Part shown: piece by piece, positions 23,632 through 31,546 of the stretch | Position numbering within the stretch: position 1 is the stretch's first letter | Layout of the letters: each line of letters begins with the position of its first letter | Assembly (NCBI RefSeq): GCF_001612685.1 | Contig: NZ_BDAY01000101.1 | Span: 1 to 41,140, forward strand | DNA from: Nocardia altamirensis NBRC 108246 | Lineage (GTDB): Bacteria > Actinomycetota > Actinomycetes > Mycobacteriales > Mycobacteriaceae | Reading direction: 5' to 3' | DNA length: 41,140 nt | Translations under genes and position numbers: made by a program | Notes under the pieces: model-generated | The model's database searches: none | The model's input: only the letters and a program-made list of their open reading frames with translations | Told to the model about the DNA's origin: nothing

Positions 23632-24677
23632 TAACGGACCCAGCGCGGAAAGAAATCGGTCGAGAGGAGGATGTTTCCGCAGGTGGGACGTCCTTATTCT
23701 TTATGCCTCTATCCGGAGGAACCCTGTGCGGAGGAATCTTGGACATCGTGGGGAACACCGCCACCGCCCGGTCCGGGGTGGCGAGCGATATCAGCCGTTG
23801 GGCGTTCGACGTCCGCGGGAGTGCTACCGAGGCGGCGATCGTGTGCCGGGTCCTCGGACCGATCGAGGTCGAGATCGACGGGGCACCGCTCGAGCTGCGT
23901 GGCGCGCGGTTGCGGCAGCTGCTTGCCGCATTGTCACTGGCCGCAGGCGCTCCGGTATCCAATGACGCGCTTGCAGAACATCTTTGGGGACACTCGCCGC
24001 ACGGCGAGTCGGGACCGAATGTCCGCGTTGTCGTGCATCGGCTGCGCGCTGCGCTCGGGCCGCACGCGGGCCGCATCTTCGAGCTCGACCGATGCGGGTA
24101 TCGGCTCGTGCTCACCCCGGAGCAGACCGATCACGGCCGTTTCGCGGGCCTGGTCGGCACCGGCGTGCAAGCGCTGCTGGCCGGGCGTGCCGCCGAGGCG
24201 ACGCACACCTTGCAGGCGGGCCTCGATCTGTGGCGCGGCAGACCGTGGGCCGAGCTCGGGGACGCACCCGATGTGCTCGGGGCACGTACGAAGCTGGTGG
24301 AGTTGCGCGAGCTGGCGATCGAGGAATTGCAGGCCGCCCGGCTGGCCTGTGGGGACACCGCGGGCGCCGTCGCCGCCTTGAGCGAGGCGGTCATTCGCGC
24401 GCCGTATCGCGAACGTCGGTGGGAGCTCCTGGTGGTAGGGCTGTTCCGCAGTGGAAGGCAGGCGGACGCGCTCGCGGCATTACGAAAGGTGCGGGCGCTG
24501 CTGATCGAAGAGATCGGCGTCGAGCCCGGTCCGGCACTACGCGCGCTGGAGCAGCGACTGCTCGACCACGATCCGGGGCTCTTCTTGTCGGACAACACGA
24601 TCGACACTGCCGGCAGCCGAGCTACCGGGCCTGCGCGCGACTTCCTGACCTACCCGGGCGGTCAACGGGCCAGTTGA
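23628..24677 (+). CDS. SARP-type transcriptional activator (OmpR-like DNA-binding plus BTAD)
   Basis: Pathway-specific activator of the Streptomyces antibiotic regulatory protein type. From about residue 72, CRVLGPIEVEIDG begins the winged-helix DNA-binding domain (LRQLLAALSLAAGAPVSNDALAEHLWG), followed by the bacterial transcriptional activation domain with LWRGRPWAELGD, ELRELAIEELQAARLACG and the RSGRQADALAALRKVRALL helix pair. No ATPase domain. The ATG at 23628 overlaps the glycosyltransferase stop (ATGA), but the first 70 residues are not family-like; starts near 23740-23748 (after GGAGGA) would give a more usual length. Probably activates the PapA/P450/glycosyltransferase locus. Confidence 0.88.
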   Translation: MITDPARKEIGREEDVSAGGTSLFFMPLSGGTLCGGILDIVGNTATARSGVASDISRWAFDVRGSATEAAIVCRVLGPIEVEIDGAPLELRGARLRQLLAALSLAAGAPVSNDALAEHLWGHSPHGESGPNVRVVVHRLRAALGPHAGRIFELDRCGYRLVLTPEQTDHGRFAGLVGTGVQALLAGRAAEATHTLQAGLDLWRGRPWAELGDAPDVLGARTKLVELRELAIEELQAARLACGDTAGAVAALSEAVIRAPYRERRWELLVVGLFRSGRQADALAALRKVRALLIEEIGVEPGPALRALEQRLLDHDPGLFLSDNTIDTAGSRATGPARDFLTYPGGQRAS

Positions 24678-24779
24678 TCAGGACGATCCGGCGGTGGCGC
24701 CGGACACCAGCATCGACATCACCCACGCGAAAGCCTGGCCGAGACCGGTCATCCAATCGCCGACGTTGAACGATCCCAT
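24678..24779 (-). CDS. 33-residue hydrophobic peptide
   Basis: A very short gene starting 27 bp after the stop of the CSLREA protein gene on the same strand. AGAAGGA lies seven bases before the ATG, a strong RBS. The peptide begins MGSFNVGDWMTGLG and has a hydrophobic, Met/Trp-rich centre (AFAWVMSMLV) and a Gly/Ser end, with no charged residue apart from one Asp. It could be a small membrane or secreted amphipathic peptide; in size and lack of signal it recalls corynebacterial PorA/PorH-type pore peptides, but no sequence match is claimed. Its stop lies next to that of the SARP gene. Confidence 0.5.
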   Translation of the reverse strand: MGSFNVGDWMTGLGQAFAWVMSMLVSGATAGSS

Positions 24780-24806
24780 GCGTATTTCCTTCTGGTTGTG
24801 GGCATT

Positions 24807-25898
24807 TCACCGCATGCCCGCGTCGGGGCGGACCTCGTCGCCGGTGGCGGTCAGGTCGCACGAGTGATCGTTGCTGAGGTTGCCGCCGGTGGACAGGATG
24901 TTGGCGAACACCTTCTTGCAGTTCTGTTCGCCGAGGCCTGCGGTGTTCTGCGCGATGGTGGTGCCGCGCAGGATCAGATGGGCCATGCCGGGATTGAAGA
25001 CGTCGGTGAACTGATACGGCAGCGTGTCGAGGTAGGCGGGGGCGATATTGATGCCGCCGCCACCCTCGTCGGCGCTGTTGCGGAGCACGCGGCTGTCGAT
25101 GAGGACCACCTCGCCGACGCCGCGGATGTCGAGTCCGCCACCGCGCCCGGCGAATCCGCCGAACCGGTACCACTTGACGCGCGGGTTGACGACGACGTTG
25201 TCGGTGATCTCGGTGCGGGTGAAGGTGCAGGTGTTGTCGCAGCGCACGCCCCCGGCTTCGCCTGCGGCGTTGGCGGTGATGATGCTGTCGGTGGCCTTCA
25301 TGTCGGCGACCGGGATGTTGAAGATGCCGCCGCCGTAGTCCGCGGCGTTCCCGATGACCGTGACGTGATCGAGGATCAGCTTGCCGGAGTTGGCGATTCC
25401 GCCGCCACCGGTTTCGAACAGCGGGATCTCGTGCTGGCTCGCGTTGCCGCCGGTGATCGTCATCCCGGACAGCGCGACGCGCGCCGTGGTCAGCATGACC
25501 CGATCGCGGTGCCCCGCGTCGATGATGGTCAACTCCTGGCCTGCGCCCTCGATGGTGGTGTCGGTGTTGACGTCGAGGTCGCCGGTGGCGGCATCGATCA
25601 AAGGGCCGTTGGTATTCCAGAAGTTCGGCGGGATGGTCAGCTCGTAGCGGCCCGCTGGCACCCGAATGGTGCTGCCCGGCCGGATATTCGCGGCCTGAAC
25701 GGCCGCGCGCAGCGTGCACTCGCCTGCGTCGGTGCGACAACGACCATCGAACGGGTTTGCCGCAGGCGCGTCGGCGGTGGTCGTCACGGTGAACACCTCG
25801 GGCCCTGCCGAGCCGGTTTGGGCGTCGGCGCGCAGCGGCGACACGCACAGCGCGCCGAGAACAACGGCGCCGATCATCGACATCGTCGAATTCTTCAT
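24807..25898 (-). CDS. Secreted CSLREA-domain, right-handed beta-helix protein
   Basis: 363-aa secreted protein. A signal peptide (MKNSTMSMIGAVVLGALCVSP, cleaved near ADAQ) precedes FTVTTTADA and ECTLRAAVQAAN, the CSLREA motif found at the N terminus of surface proteins. Regularly spaced Asn/Gly/Ile strands follow (TTIEGAGQELTIIDAG, GGGIANSG, YGGGIFNI, EGGGGINIAP), typical of pectate-lyase-like parallel beta helices. Three or more Cys pairs occur (CDNTC, NCKK...HSCD). ATG 25898 is preferred over GTG 25910. Function is probably adhesive or carbohydrate-related and is not established. Likely co-transcribed with the 33-residue peptide gene. Confidence 0.85.
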   Translation of the reverse strand: MKNSTMSMIGAVVLGALCVSPLRADAQTGSAGPEVFTVTTTADAPAANPFDGRCRTDAGECTLRAAVQAANIRPGSTIRVPAGRYELTIPPNFWNTNGPLIDAATGDLDVNTDTTIEGAGQELTIIDAGHRDRVMLTTARVALSGMTITGGNASQHEIPLFETGGGGIANSGKLILDHVTVIGNAADYGGGIFNIPVADMKATDSIITANAAGEAGGVRCDNTCTFTRTEITDNVVVNPRVKWYRFGGFAGRGGGLDIRGVGEVVLIDSRVLRNSADEGGGGINIAPAYLDTLPYQFTDVFNPGMAHLILRGTTIAQNTAGLGEQNCKKVFANILSTGGNLSNDHSCDLTATGDEVRPDAGMR

Positions 25899-25927
25899 CT
25901 GACCAACCACTCTCGGCGTGACTACTG

Positions 25928-25947
25928 GGTCTGAGTTCTAACAGACC
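25928..25947. promoter_or_regulatory. Inverted repeat upstream of the CSLREA gene
   Basis: GGTCTG (25928-25933) and CAGACC (25942-25947) with an 8-bp spacer, about 30 bp upstream of the ATG at 25898. It could be an operator or a leader hairpin. The 127-bp gap otherwise shows no recognisable element. Confidence 0.4.
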
Positions 25948-26025
25948 GGAAACGCGAGCACCGGCGGGTCGGACAGTTCCTTCACTAATGCACAATTTGG
26001 CTGGGCATGTCGACAGGCCTACGGA

Positions 26026-26754
26026 TCAGCGCAGCATGGAGCGCGCGGTGGGCGCCAGCAGTAGCTGCTCGGCCGGCGCCGACAGCCGCTTCGTCAGCTC
26101 CGGCAGCACCTGCTCGGTCCACGCCGGGTCGGCGGCAAGCCGATCGAGGTGCTCGCCGCGCCGTGCCGCGCTCTCGAAGTGAGCGAAGCAGACGAACACC
26201 GTCGCCGTCCGGACCGGCAACGGCGCAAAGGTATTCGGCGACGGATCGGTGACGTAACAACCGATCGGCGCGGCGCCGGTCCGCTCGAACAGCGGTCGGA
26301 CCGTGCTCTCGAAGAACTCCGCGAATTCCGCTGTCGGCGTGTCGATGTAGTAAATCGTCGCCAGCACTCGCGACTCCGGCAGCTCCGTCGCGTCCACGTC
26401 GGGTCGGGTGCCGGACACCACGAACCCCGAGTCCGCCGAGGCCGGTTGCAGCAGCAACGCATTCGTGGTGTCCACCATGGTCGCCCGCGCCGCAGGGGCA
26501 TGCGTACGCCACACCTCGCCGTCGATGTAGAACGCGGTCAGCGCGTCGCCTCGGGTGGCGAGGTCGGGGAAGGCGCGCATCCACACGAACCGATCCGGAT
26601 CACCCTCGTCCCTGAACTGCGCGACGATGCGCATGCCGACGGCTTCCTGCGTTTCGACGAGCTCCCGATCGAAGAGCTCGATCATCACGTCGCGGGTGCC
26701 GGGGTGCAGCGTGTACTGCCTGAGTTCGACTATCGGCCAAATGTTTTCAGTCAT
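26026..26754 (-). CDS. NIPSNAP family protein
   Basis: 242-aa cytosolic protein of the NIPSNAP/dimeric alpha-beta barrel family. The start WPIVELRQYTLHPG is the classic NIPSNAP opening, and RFVWMRAFPDLATR follows in the first ferredoxin-like repeat. A second, weaker repeat begins near LATIYYIDTPTAEFAEFFE. Such proteins are small-molecule-binding or antibiotic-monooxygenase-like folds of unclear reaction. It follows the DUF4873 gene by 45 bp on the same strand, divergent from the diiron oxygenase operon, so a shared role with that redox system is likely. Confidence 0.88.
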   Translation of the reverse strand: MTENIWPIVELRQYTLHPGTRDVMIELFDRELVETQEAVGMRIVAQFRDEGDPDRFVWMRAFPDLATRGDALTAFYIDGEVWRTHAPAARATMVDTTNALLLQPASADSGFVVSGTRPDVDATELPESRVLATIYYIDTPTAEFAEFFESTVRPLFERTGAAPIGCYVTDPSPNTFAPLPVRTATVFVCFAHFESAARRGEHLDRLAADPAWTEQVLPELTKRLSAPAEQLLLAPTARSMLR

Positions 26755-26799
26755 GCGCCTACGGTGCCAGCACCCACCGACAAACCACCGTCCACCACT

Positions 26800-27114
26800 T
26801 CAGTGGATCGGATACGGCGGCGTGCTCTTGCCCATGATCCGGTAGCGGTTCCACAGGTCGCGGTCGCCGACGACCGCGGGCTTTGCGGCCGTTTCGGTCC
26901 GGACCACGCATGGCGTGCGTTGCTCGTCCCCGAGCACCTCGGTGAGCGCGGCGTTGGCCTCGACCCGGCCGACCCACCGGTACACGCCGTCCGTCGGCTC
27001 GGGATAGCCCCGGAGTTCCACGCGCACCGGCACTTCCACGCCGCGCACGACGAGGGTCGCCGTGCCGTAGTAGTCGGCGCCGTCGTGCGGGCTACCGCCA
27101 CCTCGCTCGGTCAT
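26800..27114 (-). CDS. DUF4873 domain protein, copy 1
   Basis: 104-aa protein of the DUF4873 family. Its body reads YYGTATLVVRGVEVPVRVELRG..., then DGVYRWVGRV, and it ends WNRYRIMGKSTPPYPI; the same blocks occur in the product at 30359. AGAGGA upstream supports ATG 27114. The fold is predicted all-beta, and in other actinomycetes the domain also occurs fused to flavin monooxygenases, suggesting an accessory role in oxidation. It is divergent from the diiron oxygenase genes (181-bp gap) and followed by the NIPSNAP gene. Exact function unknown. Confidence 0.85.
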   Translation of the reverse strand: MTERGGGSPHDGADYYGTATLVVRGVEVPVRVELRGYPEPTDGVYRWVGRVEANAALTEVLGDEQRTPCVVRTETAAKPAVVGDRDLWNRYRIMGKSTPPYPIH

Positions 27115-27144
27115 GGCGTCCTCTTTCCCGCACTGACGAAACCG

Positions 27145-27216
27145 TGTCTCAGACAATCTTGACAATACTGATCCTTGGTTCCAGACTCAAGGTATCGGTA
27201 CCAGCGGTACCGGATA
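27145..27216. promoter_or_regulatory. Divergent promoter region with dyads
   Basis: The 180-bp gap between DUF4873 copy 1 and the diiron operon contains TGTCT-C-AGACA (27145-27155), a direct repeat GACAATCTT/GACAATACT that includes a TTGACA -35-like hexamer (27159-27164), and an imperfect inverted repeat around two GGTACC sites (27192-27216). These are candidate operators; no -10 box at ideal spacing was found and no regulator is adjacent. Confidence 0.45.
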
Positions 27217-27294
27217 CACCCTTTCGCGATCGTGCGCCGTGGCGGATCGACACCGGCGACGTGCGTGCGCGACCCGGAAGAGAGCCCGATCACG

Positions 27295-28287
27295 ATGGGA
27301 ACGCCGAGCCCCGACCCGATCGAATTCCACTCGCCAACGACCACTTCGGGCACACCGGTGCGGCGCAGACGCACCGTCGCCGACCGCGCGCTCAGCGCAC
27401 GGCGGCTGCTGCTCGACGCCGCCGCCGAGACCTACGACGGCGACCTCGACATCGACTGGTCGGCACCGATCGATCCCGAAAAGCACTGGCTGCCCGACCA
27501 GCTCAGCACCATCCACGGCACCTGGCTGTGGCACCGGATGGGCACCGAACAGCGCGCCACCCTCGCCAAACACGAACTCGCGAACCTGCTCACGCTGGCC
27601 ATCTATGCCGACGCCGCCCGGTCCATGCTGCTGTTCCGCGACATCATCGAGGCCTCCGGCCCGGCCGACGACGAGACGCGCGCCGCGCTCGCGGCCATCC
27701 ACGCGGACAGCCGCACGATGGCCATGTTCGGCAGGATGGTGCACAAGAGCGGCCTCGCACCATACCGGCGGCCGCTACTCGCCCAGGCGGTTTCGCGGCT
27801 GGTGTTGCTGACGCCGAGGAATACCGCGACCTCGGCAGTGACCCTGCTGATCCAGCAGGCCATCCACGACATCGCCGCCGTGATCGCCGACGACCCGCAG
27901 GTCCAGCCGCACCTGCGCCAGCTGATGAAGATCCACTGCGTCGGCGCCCGGCGCAACCTGGCCTACGCCCACGATCAACTGCTCGCCGAAATCGACGAGC
28001 ACGGAACGATATCCAACCGACTTGCCGCCCTGTGGGCGGCGCTCGCCACCGTCGCGCTGTATCCCGCGATCATCGCTGCACGCCCCTATCGCGCGGCCGG
28101 GGTCAGCCCCAAGCACGCACTACCCACCGCATACGCGAGCGGCCACTACACCGAGGCCGCCGGCGCAATCACCGAATCCTTTGTACGCCAAGGCATTGCC
28201 GCCGGACTGTTCGACGGACCGCTGACCACCACCATTCTCCGGCTGGGTCGCGTCTGGCCCGGTTCCATCCCGAGGAGGCATCGATGA
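27295..28287 (+). CDS. AurF-type diiron oxygenase paralogue lacking metal ligands (putative pseudoenzyme)
   Basis: 330 aa, colinear with the active-type oxygenase encoded immediately downstream (shared blocks: AxxxYDGDLDIDW, HGTWLW, KSGLAPY, QPHLRQLMKIH). Of seven ligand positions expected for AurF-type enzymes only one His is kept (H214); the others read D106, D138, T141, Q187, A218 and N221, so a normal diiron centre is unlikely. The frame is intact and its stop overlaps the next start (ATGA), so this is not a decaying pseudogene. ATG 27295 has GGAAGAGAG upstream. The likely role is a structural or regulatory partner of the downstream enzyme. Confidence 0.82.
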   Translation: MGTPSPDPIEFHSPTTTSGTPVRRRRTVADRALSARRLLLDAAAETYDGDLDIDWSAPIDPEKHWLPDQLSTIHGTWLWHRMGTEQRATLAKHELANLLTLAIYADAARSMLLFRDIIEASGPADDETRAALAAIHADSRTMAMFGRMVHKSGLAPYRRPLLAQAVSRLVLLTPRNTATSAVTLLIQQAIHDIAAVIADDPQVQPHLRQLMKIHCVGARRNLAYAHDQLLAEIDEHGTISNRLAALWAALATVALYPAIIAARPYRAAGVSPKHALPTAYASGHYTEAAGAITESFVRQGIAAGLFDGPLTTTILRLGRVWPGSIPRRHR

Positions 28288-29273
28288 CCACACCAGCCAG
28301 GCACACGGTCAGCACGGCAGGAATGTCGACAACTCGCGCCAGGAACGTCGGTGACCGGCAGAAGACCGCACAGCGCCTGCTGCGCTCGGCCGCCGATCGC
28401 GCCTATGACGGTGAGGTGGACATCAATTGGGATGCCCCGCTCGAGCCGGACAAGCGCTGGATGCTCGACCATCGCCAGACCCTGTACGGAACCTACCTGT
28501 GGGACAGGCTGACCGACGAGCAGCGCCGGACCCTCGGCATGCACGAGGCGGTCAGTGCGCTGAGCTTCGGCATCCTCGCCGAGACGGCGCTGTCCACCTT
28601 CCTGCTGCGCCAGGTGATCGAATATCAGAACCCCGGCGACGACCACAGTCGCTACGCACTGGCCGAGGTCGGCGAGGAGACCAGGCATTCCACGATGTTC
28701 AGCAGGCTGATCAACAAGTCAGGCCTGCCCGCGTACCAGCCGTTCATCCCCAAGGCCGCGTTCAAGGCGGTGCGGCTGGTCGGCCTCGTGCCGATGGGCC
28801 CTGCCATCATGGCTGGCCTGCTACTGGTCGAGGAGACGCTGGACCGATTGCAGCGGGAGAACATGGACGACCCGCAGATTCAGCCACATATGCGTCAGCT
28901 CAACAAGATTCACGTGCTGGAGGAGGCCAGGCACATCACCTACGCGCGCGAGGAGCTGGTGCGCCAGATCGCCAAGCGCGGCAAGGTGGTCAACGCGGCG
29001 CATCGACTCGCGTTCGCGGTCATGGTGTTCGGTATCCAGCCCGCCGTGGTGACCCCGCGGGTTTACCGATCGGTCGGCATCCATCCGCTCCATGGTCTTG
29101 CCGTCGTACTGCTGAACCCGAACTACCGGGACAACGCCAAGTTCGCCGGAGAGGTGTTGCTGCGCTACGCCTATGAGGTCGGCATGGTCCGCGGCGCCGT
29201 AAGCACCCGCATCCTGCGGCTGGCCAGGGCACTGCCCGACGACGTCATCGCCGAACTGTCTCGGACGGCTTGA
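28284..29273 (+). CDS. AurF-family diiron oxygenase
   Basis: Carboxylate-bridged diiron enzyme, 329 aa; the family includes the p-aminobenzoate N-oxygenase AurF, which oxidises arylamines with O2. Candidate ligands are all present at AurF-like spacing: E100, E132 and H135 (EETRH), E183 (LLVEET), H210, E214 and H217 (HVLEEARH). GAGGAGG precedes the ATG, which overlaps the stop of the inactive-looking paralogue; two bases separate its own stop from the reductase ATG. The reductase downstream is the natural electron donor. The substrate is unknown; N-oxygenation or hydroxylation is inferred from the family. Confidence 0.9.
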   Translation: MTTPARHTVSTAGMSTTRARNVGDRQKTAQRLLRSAADRAYDGEVDINWDAPLEPDKRWMLDHRQTLYGTYLWDRLTDEQRRTLGMHEAVSALSFGILAETALSTFLLRQVIEYQNPGDDHSRYALAEVGEETRHSTMFSRLINKSGLPAYQPFIPKAAFKAVRLVGLVPMGPAIMAGLLLVEETLDRLQRENMDDPQIQPHMRQLNKIHVLEEARHITYAREELVRQIAKRGKVVNAAHRLAFAVMVFGIQPAVVTPRVYRSVGIHPLHGLAVVLLNPNYRDNAKFAGEVLLRYAYEVGMVRGAVSTRILRLARALPDDVIAELSRTA

Positions 29274-29275
29274 TC

Positions 29276-30349
29276 ATGACCGAGCCGGACACCGCCGCGA
29301 CGCTGCCTGCCGCGACGGCGAACACCCACGTGCACGAGCTGCAGATCGTCGAGGTGATCCGCGAGACGACCGAGGCCGTCTCGCTGGTCTTCGAGGTGCC
29401 CGACCTGCTCGTCCCCCGATTCCGCCATCGCCCTGGGCAATTCCTCACGTTGCGCATCCCGAGCGACCGGACCGGCTCGGTGGCCCGCTGCTATTCGCTG
29501 TCGAGCTCACCGCATCTGGACGACGACCTGATCATCACGGTCAAGCGCACCGAGGGCGGCTATGCCTCGAACTGGTTGTGCGACAACGCCGTTCCCGGCC
29601 TGCGACTGACCACCCTGTCGCCGTCCGGCGTCTTCACGCCGAAATCGCTCGACGCCGACCTGCTCATGATCGCCGCGGGCAGCGGCATCACCCCGGTCAT
29701 GTCGATCATCAAGTCCGCCTTGATCGCGGGCACCGGCGCCGTCTACCTGTTCTATGCCAACCGCGACGCGTCCTCCGTCATCTTCGGCACCGAACTCGCG
29801 GACATGATGGCCGAGTACCCGGACCGGCTCATCGTCGACCACTGGCTGGAGTCGACCATGGGCCTGCCCACCGCCGAGGCAATGACCGAACGGCTCTGGC
29901 CCTACACCGGATTCGATGCGTTCCTCTGCGGCCCAACAGCATTCATGCACATGGCACGGTCGGCCATGATCGCGGCAGGCATGGCCGAACGCCACGTGCA
30001 CACCGAGATCTACCAATCACTGACCGGCGATCCGTTCGCCGACATCGTGATCGCCAGGGACGACTCCGAAACCCCCGCTACCGCAACGGTGGATCTCGAC
30101 GGCCGCCGCCTGGAGCTGCGGTGGCCGCGGCACACCCCACTGCTCGATGTGCTGCTTGCCGGTGGCCACGACGCCCCCTATTCCTGCCGTGAGGGGGCGT
30201 GCAGCGCCTGCGCCTGCAGCGTCCGATCGGGCGAAGTCCGCATGCTGCGCAACGACACCCTGGTCGAGGCCGATCTCGCCCTCGGACTCACCCTGGCCTG
30301 CCAGGCGGTGCCGCTCACCGACCACGTCGACATCGCCTTCGACCAGTAG
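29276..30349 (+). CDS. Flavin/2Fe-2S oxygenase reductase (KshB/Hmp-like)
   Basis: NAD(P)H-dependent electron-transfer protein, 357 aa, in the order FAD domain, NAD domain, plant-type ferredoxin. FAD binding: RCYSLSSSP (RxYS) near residue 73. NAD binding: IAAGSGITPVMSI and FLCGPTAFM. 2Fe-2S cluster: SCREGACSACAC, with the fourth Cys in LACQ. This layout matches reductases of 3-ketosteroid 9-hydroxylase and phenylacetyl-CoA oxygenase type. ATG 29276 is used (TTG 29270 possible). Located directly after the diiron oxygenase, to which it most likely passes electrons. Confidence 0.93.
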   Translation: MTEPDTAATLPAATANTHVHELQIVEVIRETTEAVSLVFEVPDLLVPRFRHRPGQFLTLRIPSDRTGSVARCYSLSSSPHLDDDLIITVKRTEGGYASNWLCDNAVPGLRLTTLSPSGVFTPKSLDADLLMIAAGSGITPVMSIIKSALIAGTGAVYLFYANRDASSVIFGTELADMMAEYPDRLIVDHWLESTMGLPTAEAMTERLWPYTGFDAFLCGPTAFMHMARSAMIAAGMAERHVHTEIYQSLTGDPFADIVIARDDSETPATATVDLDGRRLELRWPRHTPLLDVLLAGGHDAPYSCREGACSACACSVRSGEVRMLRNDTLVEADLALGLTLACQAVPLTDHVDIAFDQ

Positions 30350-30358
30350 GAATCGACC

Positions 30359-30691
30359 ATGTCCGACCCCGCCGACGACCACGACTATCAGGGCCAGGCG
30401 GTCATCACCGTCGACGGCACCGAGATCCCGGTCGAGCTCACGCTGCGTGGCCATTTCCAGGGCATCGACGGAATCTATCGCTGGTACGGGCGAATTCAGC
30501 CGAACCTGGAGCTCGCGGCCGCCGTGGGCGACGCCGCGATCGCGGAGGTCACGACCTCTTTCGGCAGCGCGCCCGCTGCCATCGGCGAGCTCGACTTCTG
30601 GGGCCGCTACCGGGTGTCCGGACACAGCACGCCACCGTTCTTCGTGCCGAACAGCTTGGCGGAGATCGAGGACGCACGCTCAGCGCAGTGA
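30359..30691 (+). CDS. DUF4873 domain protein, copy 2
   Basis: 110-aa paralogue of the product at 26800: YQGQAVITVDGTEIPVELTLRG, DGIYRWYGRI, and a closing FWGRYRVSGHSTPPFFV. It follows the reductase gene after nine bases, so it belongs to the diiron oxygenase operon. The two DUF4873 genes therefore bracket the oxygenase genes on opposite strands. An accessory or substrate-handling role for the oxygenase is inferred. Its 3' end overlaps the convergent NmrA-like gene by 12 bases. Confidence 0.87.
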   Translation: MSDPADDHDYQGQAVITVDGTEIPVELTLRGHFQGIDGIYRWYGRIQPNLELAAAVGDAAIAEVTTSFGSAPAAIGELDFWGRYRVSGHSTPPFFVPNSLAEIEDARSAQ

Positions 30692-31546
30692 ACTCCCTTG
30701 CGGCCGAACCGCTTCGGAGCTCAGCGCGGCCCGGTGCCGCACGACGTGCTCGCGGAACGACCGGGCGACCCGGCCGGTCACGTCGGGCACCACGGTGGTG
30801 ACCCGGTCTTCGGCGCCGTGCCGGATGCCGTCGTCGAGATCGGCGAGCATCGCGGCGAACTCGGCGGGCACGCCGGATTCGTTGACCAGCGCAGCGAATT
30901 CGATGCGGCCGACACTGCGATGCCGTACCGCGCGGCCGGTGACCTCGGCGATGACGGCCGCGGCCGCCGAGTAGCTCAACGCCTCGGGTCCGGTGAGCAC
31001 GTGCTCGGTGTTGTGCGGCACCGGATCCAGCAGGGCACGCACCGCGACGGCGGCGATGTCGTCCGCGTCGACGAAGGCGACCCGGCCGGATCCGGTCGCG
31101 GTGACGATCTCCCCCGCCTCCCGAATACCGGCCGCCACCGGATGAGCGCCGGTGAAGTTCTGCATGAACCAAGACGGCCGCAGCACAGCCCATTCCGGCA
31201 CCGCCCCGCGCACGAGCCCATACAGCTCGCCGACCCCCGGCGTCTCGGCAGTGATCGCAGACGAACCGAGCAGCACCACTCGACGTACACCGGCACGCAC
31301 TGCCGCAGCCAGGAATGGCGCCACGAGCGGAGCCGGATCGATCGCCCCGATCGGCGGGACCAGATAACAACCATCCACACCTGTCAGCGCGGCCGCATGC
31401 GTGTCCGGCTCGGTCCAGTCGAACCGAATCTGCCCGAAGCCCTGTGGCTTTCGGCTGGCGACACGCACCTCGGCGCCTTCGGCGCGCAACTGGGTCGCCA
31501 CTCGACTGCCCGTCGTCCCGGTGCCGCCGGTGACCAGGATGTTCAT
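30680..31546 (-). CDS. NmrA-like NAD(P)-binding protein (atypical SDR)
   Basis: 288-aa Rossmann-fold protein. MNILVTGGTGTTGSRVATQL gives the GxxGxxG dinucleotide loop; VLLGSSAI and AVLRPSWFMQNF match NmrA/TMR-type atypical short-chain dehydrogenases, which lack the YxxxK catalytic pair and act as NAD(P) sensors or reductases. A C-terminal helical part (FAALVNESGVPAEFAAMLAD) follows. The ATG overlaps the stop of the SnoaL-like gene (ATGA); both are read from the tandem TetR operators. Substrate unknown. Confidence 0.9.
   Translation of the reverse strand: MNILVTGGTGTTGSRVATQLRAEGAEVRVASRKPQGFGQIRFDWTEPDTHAAALTGVDGCYLVPPIGAIDPAPLVAPFLAAAVRAGVRRVVLLGSSAITAETPGVGELYGLVRGAVPEWAVLRPSWFMQNFTGAHPVAAGIREAGEIVTATGSGRVAFVDADDIAAVAVRALLDPVPHNTEHVLTGPEALSYSAAAAVIAEVTGRAVRHRSVGRIEFAALVNESGVPAEFAAMLADLDDGIRHGAEDRVTTVVPDVTGRVARSFREHVVRHRAALSSEAVRPQGSSLR

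Noticed and set aside
27144..28283. Extended N terminus of the diiron oxygenase reading through the upstream paralogue in another frame
   Set aside because: Arg/Pro-rich sequence; the true start has an RBS at 28284 and gives family-like length.
27295..28287. Calling the first diiron paralogue a pseudogene
   Set aside because: The frame is complete, has an RBS, keeps structural residues and is translationally coupled to the next gene.
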